DNA from: an uncultured Prevotellaceae bacterium
Lineage (GTDB): Bacteria; Bacteroidota; Bacteroidia; Bacteroidales; Bacteroidaceae
Assembly: GCA_947165505.1 (NCBI GenBank)
Contig: CAMVAT010000001.1
Span: forward strand, 62,001 to 126,000
DNA length: 64,000 nt
Direction: 5' to 3'
Position numbers and translations under genes: made by a program. Every line of letters starts with the position of its first letter. Position 1 is the first letter of the stretch. The notes below the pieces were generated by a model. It saw nothing but the letters and a program-made list of their open reading frames with translations. It did no database searches and was not told the origin of the DNA. Shown one piece after another: positions 8,613-16,910 of the stretch.

Positions 8613-10268
8613 TCACTTGCGGCTTCTGTAGAATTTCTCCAGCGTGCGGTATGCCTTCTCTTTTTCGGGCGAAGCCACCTCTTTCGACTCCACGTCGATT
8701 TGCATGACGGGCGCCTGGTCTATGTTGTCCTTGGTGATGGCCGTCCACTGCGGTAATCCTTCGCCGTTGGGATTGCCTGTCTTGCAGAAGTTGGCATAGT
8801 AGGAAAGGAACAGCCGTGAGATGTCGTGGTCTTCTTTCTGCCAAGCATAAAACTCGTTGGTATCGAGGTTGCCCATGGCATACTCGATATCGGCCGAATG
8901 GACGGCCCCCGGTGCGATCTCATTCTGCTGGCTGTCAGCCTTCTTCTCGGCCTCGGTTTTTTCGCGCACGCCACCGGCCAAGGCGCCCACCTTGTCGCCC
9001 ATCTTTTCAGACACCTGCGGGCGCGGGTGCATGTAGTGGTATCGATAGACGGGCTGTCCCGAGGTCTTGGCGTGGTAGTCGCAGGCCTTCCACGTGGGGA
9101 AGCCGGTGAAGAGGTCGGAGGCGAGGTCGAGTCCTTTCTGGCTCAGCACGTCTTCGTCGGCTGTGATACCATAGGCCGTGAATATCTCGTCGGTCATGTC
9201 GCCAAAGACGGGTCGCATGGCATTCTTGAAGTTCTGTAGCGTGGGCTCCTTCCCTTGCAGCATCTGTGCGGGATGAGCCTCGAGCGAGTTCCACCCGGCC
9301 AGTAGCGGCACCCGTGCCTGCTGTCCTTTCTCGAAGACCTCGTCAGCGCTCTCGGTCATGAAATAACCGTCGAGCACCGCTCCGGCCATGCCCCGTGGCG
9401 GGAGGAGCGTCTGTAGCGAATCGGCGTTCATGGCCAGGGCATCGGCCAGGCTGGCTATCCCCGCCTGTTTGAGAAGGGCCTCGCCGGCTGCATCGGCTTC
9501 GGCCTGTGTCGAAGGCTTGCGGGGAATCATCTCGGCACCCGACGAGAGCATGGCGCCGGCAATCAGGTTTTTAGAGAGTGGCGAGCACATGAGCAGCGAC
9601 ACGGAGAACGAGCCGGCCGACTCGCCCACGATGGTGATGCGGTCGGGGTTGCCGCCGAAGGCCGCGATATTCTCCTTCACCCACTTGATGGCAGCCACCT
9701 GGTCGAGGAACCCGTAATTGCCGCTACCCTTGTAGTCGGAGGCGGCAGTGAGCTGGGGATGAGCGAAGAAGCCGAACACCCCCTCGCGGTAGTTGGCCGT
9801 CACTCCTATCACGCCCTCCTTGGCGATGGCGGCACCGTCGTAGCGGGGTTCACTGCCCGAGCCGGCCATCAGTCCGCCTCCGTTGAAATAGATCAGCACG
9901 GGCAGAGCCTCGTCGGTGGTGGCAGCCGTAGTCCAGATGTTCAGGTAGAGGCAGTCTTCGCTGCGTTGAGGTCCGCGAAACGACATGTCGCCGAAGATAT
10001 CGGGCTGCATGGGGTCGTTGCCAAACTGTTTGGCCTGGCGCACCCCCTCCCACGGCTGTACGGCCTGCGGGGCTTTCCAGCGCAGTTCGCCCACGGGAGG
10101 CTGCGCGAAAGGAACGCCTAAGAATTTCTTCACTCCGTCTTCTTCGAAGCCTTCCAGTACGCCATACTGTGTTTTCACCTGAAGGGTCACCTCCTCTTTT
10201 TTGGTGCAAGCACAAAGGGTGGCAAGGCTGGCGGTGGCAATCACCGCAATGTTTCTGATTGCTTTCAT
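8613..10268 (-). CDS. Carboxylesterase type B lipoprotein
   Basis: An alpha/beta-hydrolase of the carboxylesterase/cholinesterase family, 551 residues. The lipobox is LCAC (Cys21), giving a membrane-anchored enzyme. Family landmarks: EDCLYLNIW (about 104-112), oxyanion loop YFNGGGLMAG, nucleophile S218 in GESAGS, and catalytic histidine in GAVHSADIEYAMG. It probably removes ester groups such as acetyl or feruloyl from plant glycans (inference from the adjacent GH5). It is first in a two-gene operon with a canonical promoter. Confidence 0.9.
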   Translation of the reverse strand: MKAIRNIAVIATASLATLCACTKKEEVTLQVKTQYGVLEGFEEDGVKKFLGVPFAQPPVGELRWKAPQAVQPWEGVRQAKQFGNDPMQPDIFGDMSFRGPQRSEDCLYLNIWTTAATTDEALPVLIYFNGGGLMAGSGSEPRYDGAAIAKEGVIGVTANYREGVFGFFAHPQLTAASDYKGSGNYGFLDQVAAIKWVKENIAAFGGNPDRITIVGESAGSFSVSLLMCSPLSKNLIAGAMLSSGAEMIPRKPSTQAEADAAGEALLKQAGIASLADALAMNADSLQTLLPPRGMAGAVLDGYFMTESADEVFEKGQQARVPLLAGWNSLEAHPAQMLQGKEPTLQNFKNAMRPVFGDMTDEIFTAYGITADEDVLSQKGLDLASDLFTGFPTWKACDYHAKTSGQPVYRYHYMHPRPQVSEKMGDKVGALAGGVREKTEAEKKADSQQNEIAPGAVHSADIEYAMGNLDTNEFYAWQKEDHDISRLFLSYYANFCKTGNPNGEGLPQWTAITKDNIDQAPVMQIDVESKEVASPEKEKAYRTLEKFYRSRK

Positions 10269-10320
10269 CTTTGTTTAGGTTTTTTTGAACAGTTGATACG
10301 GTTATTTTTACTAATGTGTG

Positions 10321-10352
10321 CAAAGATAGCATTTTTTTTGACAAACCGCAAA
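10321..10352 (-). promoter_or_regulatory. Promoter of the esterase-GH5 operon
   Basis: On the minus strand: TTTG (10352-10349), 20-bp spacer, TATCTTTG (10328-10321). Confidence 0.75.
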
Positions 10353-10523
10353 ATGACAGGGACTTTTTTCTAAGCCATTCTTTTGGAAGAAGCGGAAAAT
10401 CCTTTGCGTATTTGACCATGGATACGTATATCTGCATGCAAAATACGGAGTAAGAGCTATGGGCCGGGAAGATATACGGGTGAGAGGGACGAATAGAAGC
10501 TGCCACATCGGAAGCTGTCATAT

Positions 10524-10706
10524 TTAAAGTGTTTCGGCCTGCCATTTTCCGGAATATAGCCATTTTCCTACAGGCTTATACCCGAGTTCATACAACATAT
10601 CGTTTACCTTCTCCGTCAGGGCTTTCCTGTCGTAGTAGTGATGGCGGTCGGACAGCAGTTTGTCCAAGCACTTATATCTGATGTATGCGTTTTTGTTTGT
10701 TGGCAT
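10524..10706 (-). pseudogene. Remnant of a WYL-domain transcriptional regulator (N-terminus only)
   Basis: A 60-residue reading frame beginning MPTNKNAYIRYKCLDKLLS. This opening matches the winged-helix start of Bacteroidetes WYL-domain regulators (usually about 300 residues), but the frame stops before any WYL domain. It is probably a decayed regulator whose remainder was deleted. A TATCTTTG box lies at 10721-10728 on the same strand, so it may still be transcribed. I chose the ATG at 10706 over 10733 because of the conserved MPTNKNA start. Confidence 0.5.
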
Positions 10707-10825
10707 ATTCTTATTTTTTGCAAAGATACGCAACGGTTGCGAACCCTATCTTCGCAATTATATTTCTCAGATTGCCGCAGATCTTGGATCTCATGCTATA
10801 AAAGGTTTTGAAAAGGAAGGATGGA

Positions 10826-10893
10826 TGCGGGCGGGCACGGTGACCCGCCCCTACGGCGTGGCAACGGGTGGGCACGGTGACCCGCCCACGCGG
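10826..10893. repeat. Two tandem copies of the GGGCGGGCACGGTGACCCGCCC palindrome family
   Basis: Copy 1 (about 10826-10852) and copy 2 (10866-10889) share the core GGGCACGGTGACCCGCCC. Copy 1 is followed by CTACGGCGTGG, nearly the same flank as the copy at 19350-19385 (CTACAGCGTGG). The element ends just downstream of the VanX-like gene. Confidence 0.8.
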
Positions 10894-10901
10894 AGCACGG
10901 T

Positions 10902-11648
10902 TTACTTGACGGGGAACGTGAAGTAGGTGGTGGGGTACGGTTCGTTTTTCAGGGTGAAATGCCACCACTCGCTGTCGTAGGGTTTGAAGCCGTGGCGCAC
11001 CATCACCTGGCGCAGCATCATGCGACGCTTCCGATGCTCTTTCGTGACCTGGCCGCCGGGGTACTTGCCTGTGAACGACGGGTGCGACGGCAGTCCGAAA
11101 TAATCGAAATGTCCGCCCATGTCCACCTCTTCGCCCGTATTCTTGTCGCAGATGGTCATGTCGATGGTGCTGCCCCGGCTGTGTCCCGACTTCGTCGCGA
11201 TATATTGCGGGAAGAGGCGTTTTTTCTCTAAGTTGGGATAGTAGTCCTGCTTGTTACGCTGATCGCTGCTCTTCGACCATCTGACGAAATGGTCAACCGC
11301 CATCTGCGGACGGTAGGCATCGAAGATTTTGATGACGTAGCCCTTCTCGCGCAGTTCATTGGCCGCCCGTGCCAGCGCCTCGGCCGCCTCTTTGGAGAGG
11401 ATGACGGTGTTGGCCTCGTAGCCGTCGGCCTTTTCACCCATGAAGTTGTTGGTGGTGAAATAGCGCAGTTCCTCGATGAGGTCGGGGATGAGACTTTTCA
11501 CATAGACGAAACCTTTGTAAGGTTCGCCCTTCTGGGTGGTTGCGGTTACGGCAGCCGCCGTGCCGCCATTGCCTTGCCAGACTGCCGTCTGAGCATTGGA
11601 CACAGCCATCGCGACAGCCATCAGTGATAAGAAAATGATTCTTTTCAT
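10902..11648 (-). CDS. Exported D-Ala-D-Ala dipeptidase, VanX/DdpX family
   Basis: A zinc dipeptidase of 248 residues with a signal peptide ending SNA-Q (about 19). M15D landmarks: DAYRP (R113), zinc ligands H156 and D163 in SGHSRGSTIDMT, catalytic E227 and zinc H230 in SEWWHF. Homologues hydrolyse D-Ala-D-Ala for peptidoglycan recycling or turnover in the periplasm. True vancomycin resistance is unlikely: the protein is exported and there are no vanH/vanA genes nearby. It follows the DUF445 gene by 57 bp and is probably cotranscribed with it. Confidence 0.88.
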   Translation of the reverse strand: MKRIIFLSLMAVAMAVSNAQTAVWQGNGGTAAAVTATTQKGEPYKGFVYVKSLIPDLIEELRYFTTNNFMGEKADGYEANTVILSKEAAEALARAANELREKGYVIKIFDAYRPQMAVDHFVRWSKSSDQRNKQDYYPNLEKKRLFPQYIATKSGHSRGSTIDMTICDKNTGEEVDMGGHFDYFGLPSHPSFTGKYPGGQVTKEHRKRRMMLRQVMVRHGFKPYDSEWWHFTLKNEPYPTTYFTFPVK

Positions 11649-11705
11649 AATTATTTTATTGATTTCGATATTGTGATTTACGGCTATTATAGTCCTGCGC
11701 CCGCA

Positions 11706-12677
11706 CTACCTGATGAGCAGGTTGAGGCAGCCCATGAGCAGTCCGAGGAGTGCCCCGAGCCAGACGATGGCTTTCAGTTCTTTGTCCATCACCTCAAAGA
11801 TGATTTTCTCGGTTTCGTCCATGCTCATCTCATTGATGCGGTCTCTGACGATTTTCGAGATGTCGATAGACTCGAGGATGCGGGGCAGATGGTCGGAGAT
11901 GACAGTGCGATAGACCGTCTCGATGGTTTTCACCACCTGGCTGAGTTGCTCGTCCTTGCCTGCCAGCAGTTGTCGCACAGGGGTATTGATAAACGTCTCC
12001 ACCTCATTGCCCACCATCTTCGACACGATTTCGGGGCCGTTTTTTTGGAGCATCCCGTTGATGTGACGCGCGAGCAGGTTCTCGGCGGGAGTTTGCAGCA
12101 AGGTGAAGAACCTGTCCCACAGGCTGGCACCGGCAATCTTCGCCGCCACGGCTTTCAGTCCGCTGAGGCCGAAGGTCAGTCCGCCGAGCACGTCAATGGG
12201 GTTCATGCGTTTCATCTTCTCCACTGTATGGCTCACGACGAGGTGTGCCACATTTTTCCCCAGCTCGGAGTCGGCCAGTTTACTGTGCATCTGACTGGTC
12301 AGTTCGGCATTGACGCTGCCGGTGATGGTGCGCAGTTCCTCTTCAGAGATATAGTGCCGGAGAAATTCGGCCACGGTCTCGGGGTTTTGCTTCTGTTTGT
12401 CAATCAGCGACTGCACGGCATGCCTCACCTTGGCCGTCATGTCGTCGGAAAGCAAGTATCTGTTGAGCACCTCGTGGTTCATCAGGTTCTGGCTGATGGC
12501 GCCCCCGATGGCCTCAGCTATCCTTCCTTTCTCTTTGGGTATGATGCCGGGGGTGAACGGCACCTTCATGCCGAGCACATACTTCGCCGTATGGGGCCTG
12601 AAGAGCATCTTGATGGCGATGTAATTGGTGATATATCCGATGACACCGCCGATGAGCGGGGCAGTGATGTAATACAT
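11706..12677 (-). CDS. DUF445 family membrane protein
   Basis: A 323-residue protein. The N-terminus has the family's signature GGVIGYITNYIAIKMLFRP (about 10-28), a hairpin-like hydrophobic segment, followed by PFTPGIIPKEKGR. Long helical regions follow, and a second transmembrane helix ends the protein (WLGALLGLLMGCLNLL). The family (related to YheB/SbtA-type proteins) has no firm biochemical role; envelope scaffolding is a guess. It is first in an operon with the VanX-like dipeptidase, so a role in wall maintenance is possible. Confidence 0.85.
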   Translation of the reverse strand: MYYITAPLIGGVIGYITNYIAIKMLFRPHTAKYVLGMKVPFTPGIIPKEKGRIAEAIGGAISQNLMNHEVLNRYLLSDDMTAKVRHAVQSLIDKQKQNPETVAEFLRHYISEEELRTITGSVNAELTSQMHSKLADSELGKNVAHLVVSHTVEKMKRMNPIDVLGGLTFGLSGLKAVAAKIAGASLWDRFFTLLQTPAENLLARHINGMLQKNGPEIVSKMVGNEVETFINTPVRQLLAGKDEQLSQVVKTIETVYRTVISDHLPRILESIDISKIVRDRINEMSMDETEKIIFEVMDKELKAIVWLGALLGLLMGCLNLLIR

Positions 12678-12683
12678 TTTCGA

Positions 12684-12746
12684 ATGTTGAATTGTGAATT
12701 GCTAATTGTGAATTGTGAATTGCTAATTGTGAATTGCTAATTATTG
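12684..12746. repeat. Tandem AATTGTGAATTGCT repeat
   Basis: The words AATTGTG and AATTGCT alternate about four times immediately upstream of the DUF445 start. It is a low-complexity repeat between divergent genes, with no hairpin potential that I can see. Confidence 0.7.
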
Positions 12747-12813
12747 ATAGCTGCAAAAGTAATCAATAATTTTGAAACTTTTGATGATTTCGTGGATAAT
12801 CAATCTTTTTTCT

Positions 12814-12844
12814 TTTGCTTTCCGCTCGTTTATTTGTACCTTTG
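12814..12844 (+). promoter_or_regulatory. Promoter of the exported flavodoxin gene
   Basis: TTTG (12814-12817), 19-bp spacer, TACCTTTG (12837-12844), 48 bp before the ATG. It excludes the upstream in-frame start at 12772. Confidence 0.8.
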
Positions 12845-12891
12845 CAGCGATTATTCACTATATTCTTATCATTACTGACACATTACTCATT

Positions 12892-13692
12892 ATGAAAAAA
12901 TTCTTACTGACCATGACTGCCATCGCGACATTCGCTACAGGTTTCGCACAGAAGACGCTGGTGCTGTATTATTCTGAGACAGGAACGACCAAGACCGTGG
13001 CGGAGCTGTTGCAGCGCCCGCTTCATGCCGACATTGAAAGCATCGAGCCGGTAGAGCCCTATACGGGCGATTTCCAAAAGACCATCCAGCGCGGACAGCG
13101 TGAGATGCAGAGCGGAGAGACACCCGCCCTCAAGCCTTTGAAATCAACCATTGCCGACTATGATGTCATCTTCCTCGGCTATCCCATCTGGTTCGGCACT
13201 TACGCCATGCCTATCGCCACGCTGGTGAAGGAATACGACTTCGCCGGCAAGACCATCGTGCCGTTCTGCACCTTCGGCAGCGGCGGCCTCAACACCTCGA
13301 CTGAAGCGCTGAAGAAAGCGCTGCCCAAGGCCATCATCAAGGATGGTTACGGCGTGCGGACCGCCCGTGTGGCTGCTGCGGAGAAGGAGTTGGACCGTTT
13401 CCTCAAAGAGAATCGTTTTATAGACGGCGCTGTCGAGGCATGGCCCGACTACTCCGCTCAAAAGCCCGTGACCGACGACGACAAAGCCATCTTCGACGCC
13501 GCCTGCTCTGGTTATCAGATGCCTCTGGGCACCCCTTTCTCGGTAGGCAAACGTGAGACCAGAGAGAGTTTCGACTATCAATTCTCCGTCAAAAGCCGCG
13601 GTTTCGACGGGAAAGAGGCGGTCTCGACCATCTATGTGACCGTAAGCAAACAACCCGGTGCCCAGCCCGAATTCACACAAGTGGTGAGGTGA
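12892..13692 (+). CDS. Exported flavodoxin-like protein
   Basis: A 266-residue protein with a signal peptide ending near GFAQ (residue 20). The flavodoxin fold follows: the FMN phosphate loop is YYSETGTTKTVAE (about 27-39), then FLGYPIWFGTYAMP and FCTFGSGG. The C-terminal 65 residues (about 200-266) are an extra domain not found in classical flavodoxins. Known flavodoxins work in the cytoplasm, so the export signal is notable. The next gene encodes an exported flavin-reductase-like protein, suggesting a periplasmic flavin redox pair. Confidence 0.82.
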   Translation: MKKFLLTMTAIATFATGFAQKTLVLYYSETGTTKTVAELLQRPLHADIESIEPVEPYTGDFQKTIQRGQREMQSGETPALKPLKSTIADYDVIFLGYPIWFGTYAMPIATLVKEYDFAGKTIVPFCTFGSGGLNTSTEALKKALPKAIIKDGYGVRTARVAAAEKELDRFLKENRFIDGAVEAWPDYSAQKPVTDDDKAIFDAACSGYQMPLGTPFSVGKRETRESFDYQFSVKSRGFDGKEAVSTIYVTVSKQPGAQPEFTQVVR

Positions 13693-13696
13693 TAAT

Positions 13697-13730
13697 TGGG
13701 GGGCAGGGAGCAGGGGGCAGGGAGCAGGAG
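13697..13730. repeat. GGGGCAGGGAGCAG minisatellite-like repeat
   Basis: GGGGGGCAGGGAGCAGGGGGCAGGGAGCAGGAG-like sequence between the two flavin genes. The same word appears, often inverted, at 19430-19459, 21530-21553, 50893-50925 and 52214-52243. It is followed by CACTCAAC/CTAAACACTCAAC words that recur at 62466-62487. Confidence 0.7.
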
Positions 13731-13777
13731 ATATGCCACGAGCACTCAACGCTAAACACTCAACATTCAACCATACA

Positions 13778-14359
13778 ATGAGAAAAATGATACATCTGCT
13801 GGCGGCATTCATCATGGTCGCTACAGCACCTGTCATGGCACAGGAAGAAAACGGTTTTAAGCCAATGAATGTGGTGGAGGATTTCACCGACAATGGTTTT
13901 CAGTGGTTCCGCAATGCGTTGTTGCTCGCTGCTGGCGACCGCACGAAAAGCAATGCCATGGCCATCGGCTGGGGCGGCATCGGCACCCTATGGCAGCGTA
14001 CTGCACTGACCGTGTATGTGGCAGAGAAACGTTACACGAAAGAATTCATGGACCATTCCGACTATTTCACCGTCATGGCCTTTGACGAGAAGAACGATGA
14101 AGTGCTGCGGTACATGGGCTCAAAAAGTGGCAGAGACGGCGACAAAGCCCAGGCTCTCGGACTGCATACCGCCTACACGGAGAACGGCACCCCCTACTAC
14201 ACCGAGGCCACGATGGTGATAGAGTGCAAAATCATGTATGCCGCGCCTTTCGCCCCCGAAGGATTTAAGAGCGATGTGCCCCGAAACATGTACAGCCACT
14301 TCCCCGCCGGCATTCACTCCATGTATATCGGTGAAGTGGTGAACGCGTGGAAGAGATAG
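13778..14359 (+). CDS. Exported flavin reductase-like (flavoredoxin family) protein
   Basis: A 193-residue protein with a signal peptide ending VMAQ (about 20). The rest matches the FMN-binding split-barrel of the flavin reductase/flavoredoxin family: NAMAIGWGGIGTLW is the FMN-binding region, followed by VYVAEKRYTKEFMD. It is 85 bp downstream of the exported flavodoxin-like gene on the same strand. I chose the ATG at 13778 because it starts the signal peptide; an upstream in-frame ATG at 13733 lies in repeat DNA. The physiological electron donor and acceptor are unknown. Confidence 0.8.
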   Translation: MRKMIHLLAAFIMVATAPVMAQEENGFKPMNVVEDFTDNGFQWFRNALLLAAGDRTKSNAMAIGWGGIGTLWQRTALTVYVAEKRYTKEFMDHSDYFTVMAFDEKNDEVLRYMGSKSGRDGDKAQALGLHTAYTENGTPYYTEATMVIECKIMYAAPFAPEGFKSDVPRNMYSHFPAGIHSMYIGEVVNAWKR

Positions 14360-14378
14360 CAGGCAGGGGGTGGGTCTC

Positions 14379-16697
14379 TCACCACTCCACTTGCAGGCGG
14401 TGGAGCATGGTGGTGCTTTCGCCACACGAGCCAGTATGCTGGATGGCTACGCCGCCGAAGGGATTGGATGCGACGGGAGCGGCCAGATGCACCTCGTGAG
14501 GCAGACTGGAATCCGACGGTTGGGGAGTGGTGGTCGATACATCGGCCGTGAGACGGCCGCCCGACATCTGCACGCGGATGGTGCAACCCGTGCGGTAGCA
14601 GGTGGCCGACACAGCATCGGTGAGGGCCCGCACCTGCCCGTGGTCGTAAGCCACGAGGTAGAAATCCACCGCCTTGGCATGCTTCGTGGTGCGTATGATG
14701 CGCAAGCCATAGCCCGTGAGCGTGCGGGTATCGAACTTCAGACACACATCCATATACTGACCGGTGGCCGACCCGAAGCCCTGTCCTGCCGTCTTGGTTG
14801 GATCTACCTGAAGGGTCAGAGCCATGTCGGCGTAGGTACCGGGTACGGGAGTGTACATGATACGTGCGCCCCGCTGCGCCTGCAACAGTCCCTGCCCCAC
14901 GGCCCCGTTGAAGCCCTCGCCATACGTCCACATGGGTTTCGTACGGTCAAAGCTCCACGGAAACTCCTCGGTGTCGGCAGGCTTGAAACCATCCACAGTC
15001 CACAGTCCATCGGCCACCTCAGGCTGCCAACCGCAATAGAAATGACTGAAGTCTGTGTCTATGCGCCCCCGCTGCGCCACCATCTTCGACTTCACCTTCC
15101 GCTTTCCTTTCGCCGCCACGGGACTGCCTTCGCCGCTTCGGTTGGAGCGAGGGCAGAGCGTCGCCGAGAGTTCACGCCCCACGAGTCCTTCGTGGAGCTG
15201 GATGCCATTGCCCACAGCCACCGGCATGCCGTCGGCATACCACACCACCGTAGAGCAGTCGGCAGCCCCCTGCAGGTCGAGTTGGTAGTCGAGCCATGCG
15301 CGCCCCTCGCGCAACCGTATTTGGGGCTGTCCGATGCAGGCGGGCACGGGCAGCACCGAGGGTTTCACCGTCAGCAGGCACGCCGCCTGCCGTCCGTCGT
15401 CGGCATGGGCGGTGATGCAGAAAGCCGCATCGTCGTTGGTATGGTTGGCAGCCGTCACCAGGGTAGCCGCCCCCTCATCTGTGGATAATTGCACATACCG
15501 GGCATACTCAGCGGGCACCTGCCAGCGGATCTGTTCGTCGGCATTGCCGGCACGCAGTGTCAGCGGAGCCTCGCCCGTGACCATCACCGCCTCGTGCTGG
15601 CTGATGTCAAGGTATTGCGCCCCGTCGATGTCGCGCATGCCATCCATCACCACCGTGTTGTGCGGATGATGCTGTCCGATGATATAGGGCTGTCCGTTGA
15701 GGGTGAAGTCTTGTTGATAGCATCGCAACCACGGCTGGGGATAGGCCGTCCACCCCAGATAGGTGCCCTCAGGCGCATGATAGCGGCAACGGATGAGCGT
15801 GAGCGGTCCGCCCTGCTTGCAGAAATACATCTCGCGGTTGTCGCTCTTGACGTAGAAGTCGCAGTCGATGAAAGTGGCTCCCTGCCGGAAGGTGCTCCAG
15901 AAGGGTTTCTGACCATAGAGGTCGATGTCGCAATGGCGATAGACGGCCGTGCCGTTCATCGCGTCGTCGGTGCACTCGAAATGGCAGTGGTCATACTCCG
16001 ACCGTGCCGCGCCATTGAGCGGGTTGAGGTTGAGCCGGCTGATGAAGCGCACGTCACTGGCCGACATATACGCCCCCCGCACATAGCCCACATGAGCCTG
16101 TGTGATGGCCTCGCTGCGCCGCTGCCGGCCGAGCGAGGGCAGCAGGGGGTATTCGAGATTGACATTGCAGTAGTTGCCCATGGTGAGATGGCTCACCCAC
16201 AGACTGTCTCCCTGGAAGTTGAACATCGTGAAATTGCCCACGGCACCCTGCATCTGTCCGCGTTGCGAGGCGAGCACCACGTGGCGTGCATCGGGACTGA
16301 GCCCTACGAGGTGCAGGTTGTGATAACGCACCGTCATGCCAAACGGTTCGCGCCCGTCCTTGCCAGTGACCACGGCCGGCTCATCGGGGTTGTCCACCCA
16401 ATAGACGTATGGGGCGATATAGACCGTGACAGAGGCACTGCCCTCCAACCGCTGCACATGGTCGATGGCCGTCTGGAAGTCGCTAAACACGTACGGCTGT
16501 GCTGCCTTGGCATTTCCGTTAACCAATACGGAGCGTTCGCCAAGAGAGATACTTTTCCCGTCGTAGTCGAACGACTGGTCATGGAGCACGATGGGATGGG
16601 CCGCATCCAACGACACATTTTGTGCCGATGCCGTATTCACAAACGAACAGGCCGCCAACAGGCACACCAGCAGATTAGTTTGAAGCAGTTGTTTCAT
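14379..16697 (-). CDS. Secreted right-handed beta-helix protein, pectinesterase-like
   Basis: A 772-residue protein with a signal peptide ending TASA-Q (about 25). Residues 70-370 look like a parallel beta-helix of the pectin lyase/pectinesterase superfamily, with recurrent short strands such as YDHCHFECTDDAMNGTAVYR and ATFIDCDFYVKSDNR. An Ig-like linker region (about 380-540) and a C-terminal concanavalin/laminin-G-like domain (about 550-772) follow. The classical pectin methylesterase motifs (QDTL, LGRPW) are absent, so the catalytic assignment is uncertain; it could be a lyase or a binding protein. GH28 and GH53 genes elsewhere in the window fit a pectin-degrading lifestyle. Confidence 0.6.
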   Translation of the reverse strand: MKQLLQTNLLVCLLAACSFVNTASAQNVSLDAAHPIVLHDQSFDYDGKSISLGERSVLVNGNAKAAQPYVFSDFQTAIDHVQRLEGSASVTVYIAPYVYWVDNPDEPAVVTGKDGREPFGMTVRYHNLHLVGLSPDARHVVLASQRGQMQGAVGNFTMFNFQGDSLWVSHLTMGNYCNVNLEYPLLPSLGRQRRSEAITQAHVGYVRGAYMSASDVRFISRLNLNPLNGAARSEYDHCHFECTDDAMNGTAVYRHCDIDLYGQKPFWSTFRQGATFIDCDFYVKSDNREMYFCKQGGPLTLIRCRYHAPEGTYLGWTAYPQPWLRCYQQDFTLNGQPYIIGQHHPHNTVVMDGMRDIDGAQYLDISQHEAVMVTGEAPLTLRAGNADEQIRWQVPAEYARYVQLSTDEGAATLVTAANHTNDDAAFCITAHADDGRQAACLLTVKPSVLPVPACIGQPQIRLREGRAWLDYQLDLQGAADCSTVVWYADGMPVAVGNGIQLHEGLVGRELSATLCPRSNRSGEGSPVAAKGKRKVKSKMVAQRGRIDTDFSHFYCGWQPEVADGLWTVDGFKPADTEEFPWSFDRTKPMWTYGEGFNGAVGQGLLQAQRGARIMYTPVPGTYADMALTLQVDPTKTAGQGFGSATGQYMDVCLKFDTRTLTGYGLRIIRTTKHAKAVDFYLVAYDHGQVRALTDAVSATCYRTGCTIRVQMSGGRLTADVSTTTPQPSDSSLPHEVHLAAPVASNPFGGVAIQHTGSCGESTTMLHRLQVEW

Positions 16698-16897
16698 TGT
16701 AGTTTGAATTTCAATTATACTGTGGAGCCTTCTGCGATGACCGTATTTCTCTACGGAGATGAGGAGGAAAGGAGATGCGCCGTCGGTGCATTTGTTTCTA
16801 TCCTGACGAAGACCTGCCGAACCATAAAGGCGAAAGACTTACCGGTGCAAAAATACAAATTTTCTTCATTTATGACAGAATAATTCGTACTTTTTTA

Positions 16898-16905
16898 TAC
16901 ATTTG
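16898..16905 (+). promoter_or_regulatory. -7 box of the patatin gene, five bases before its ATG
   Basis: TACATTTG ends only five bases before the start codon at 16911, so the transcript would start at or next to the ATG (leaderless). Confidence 0.65.
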
Positions 16906-16910
16906 CACGC

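Noticed and set aside
10902..11648. Vancomycin resistance gene (VanX)
   Set aside because: The protein is in the same peptidase family but is exported and lacks vanH/vanA/vanR/vanS neighbours; a wall-recycling role is more likely.
15489..16883. A 464-codon plus-strand frame opposite the beta-helix gene
   Set aside because: No promoter, no domain and biased composition; the minus-strand gene has a signal peptide and a repeated fold pattern.
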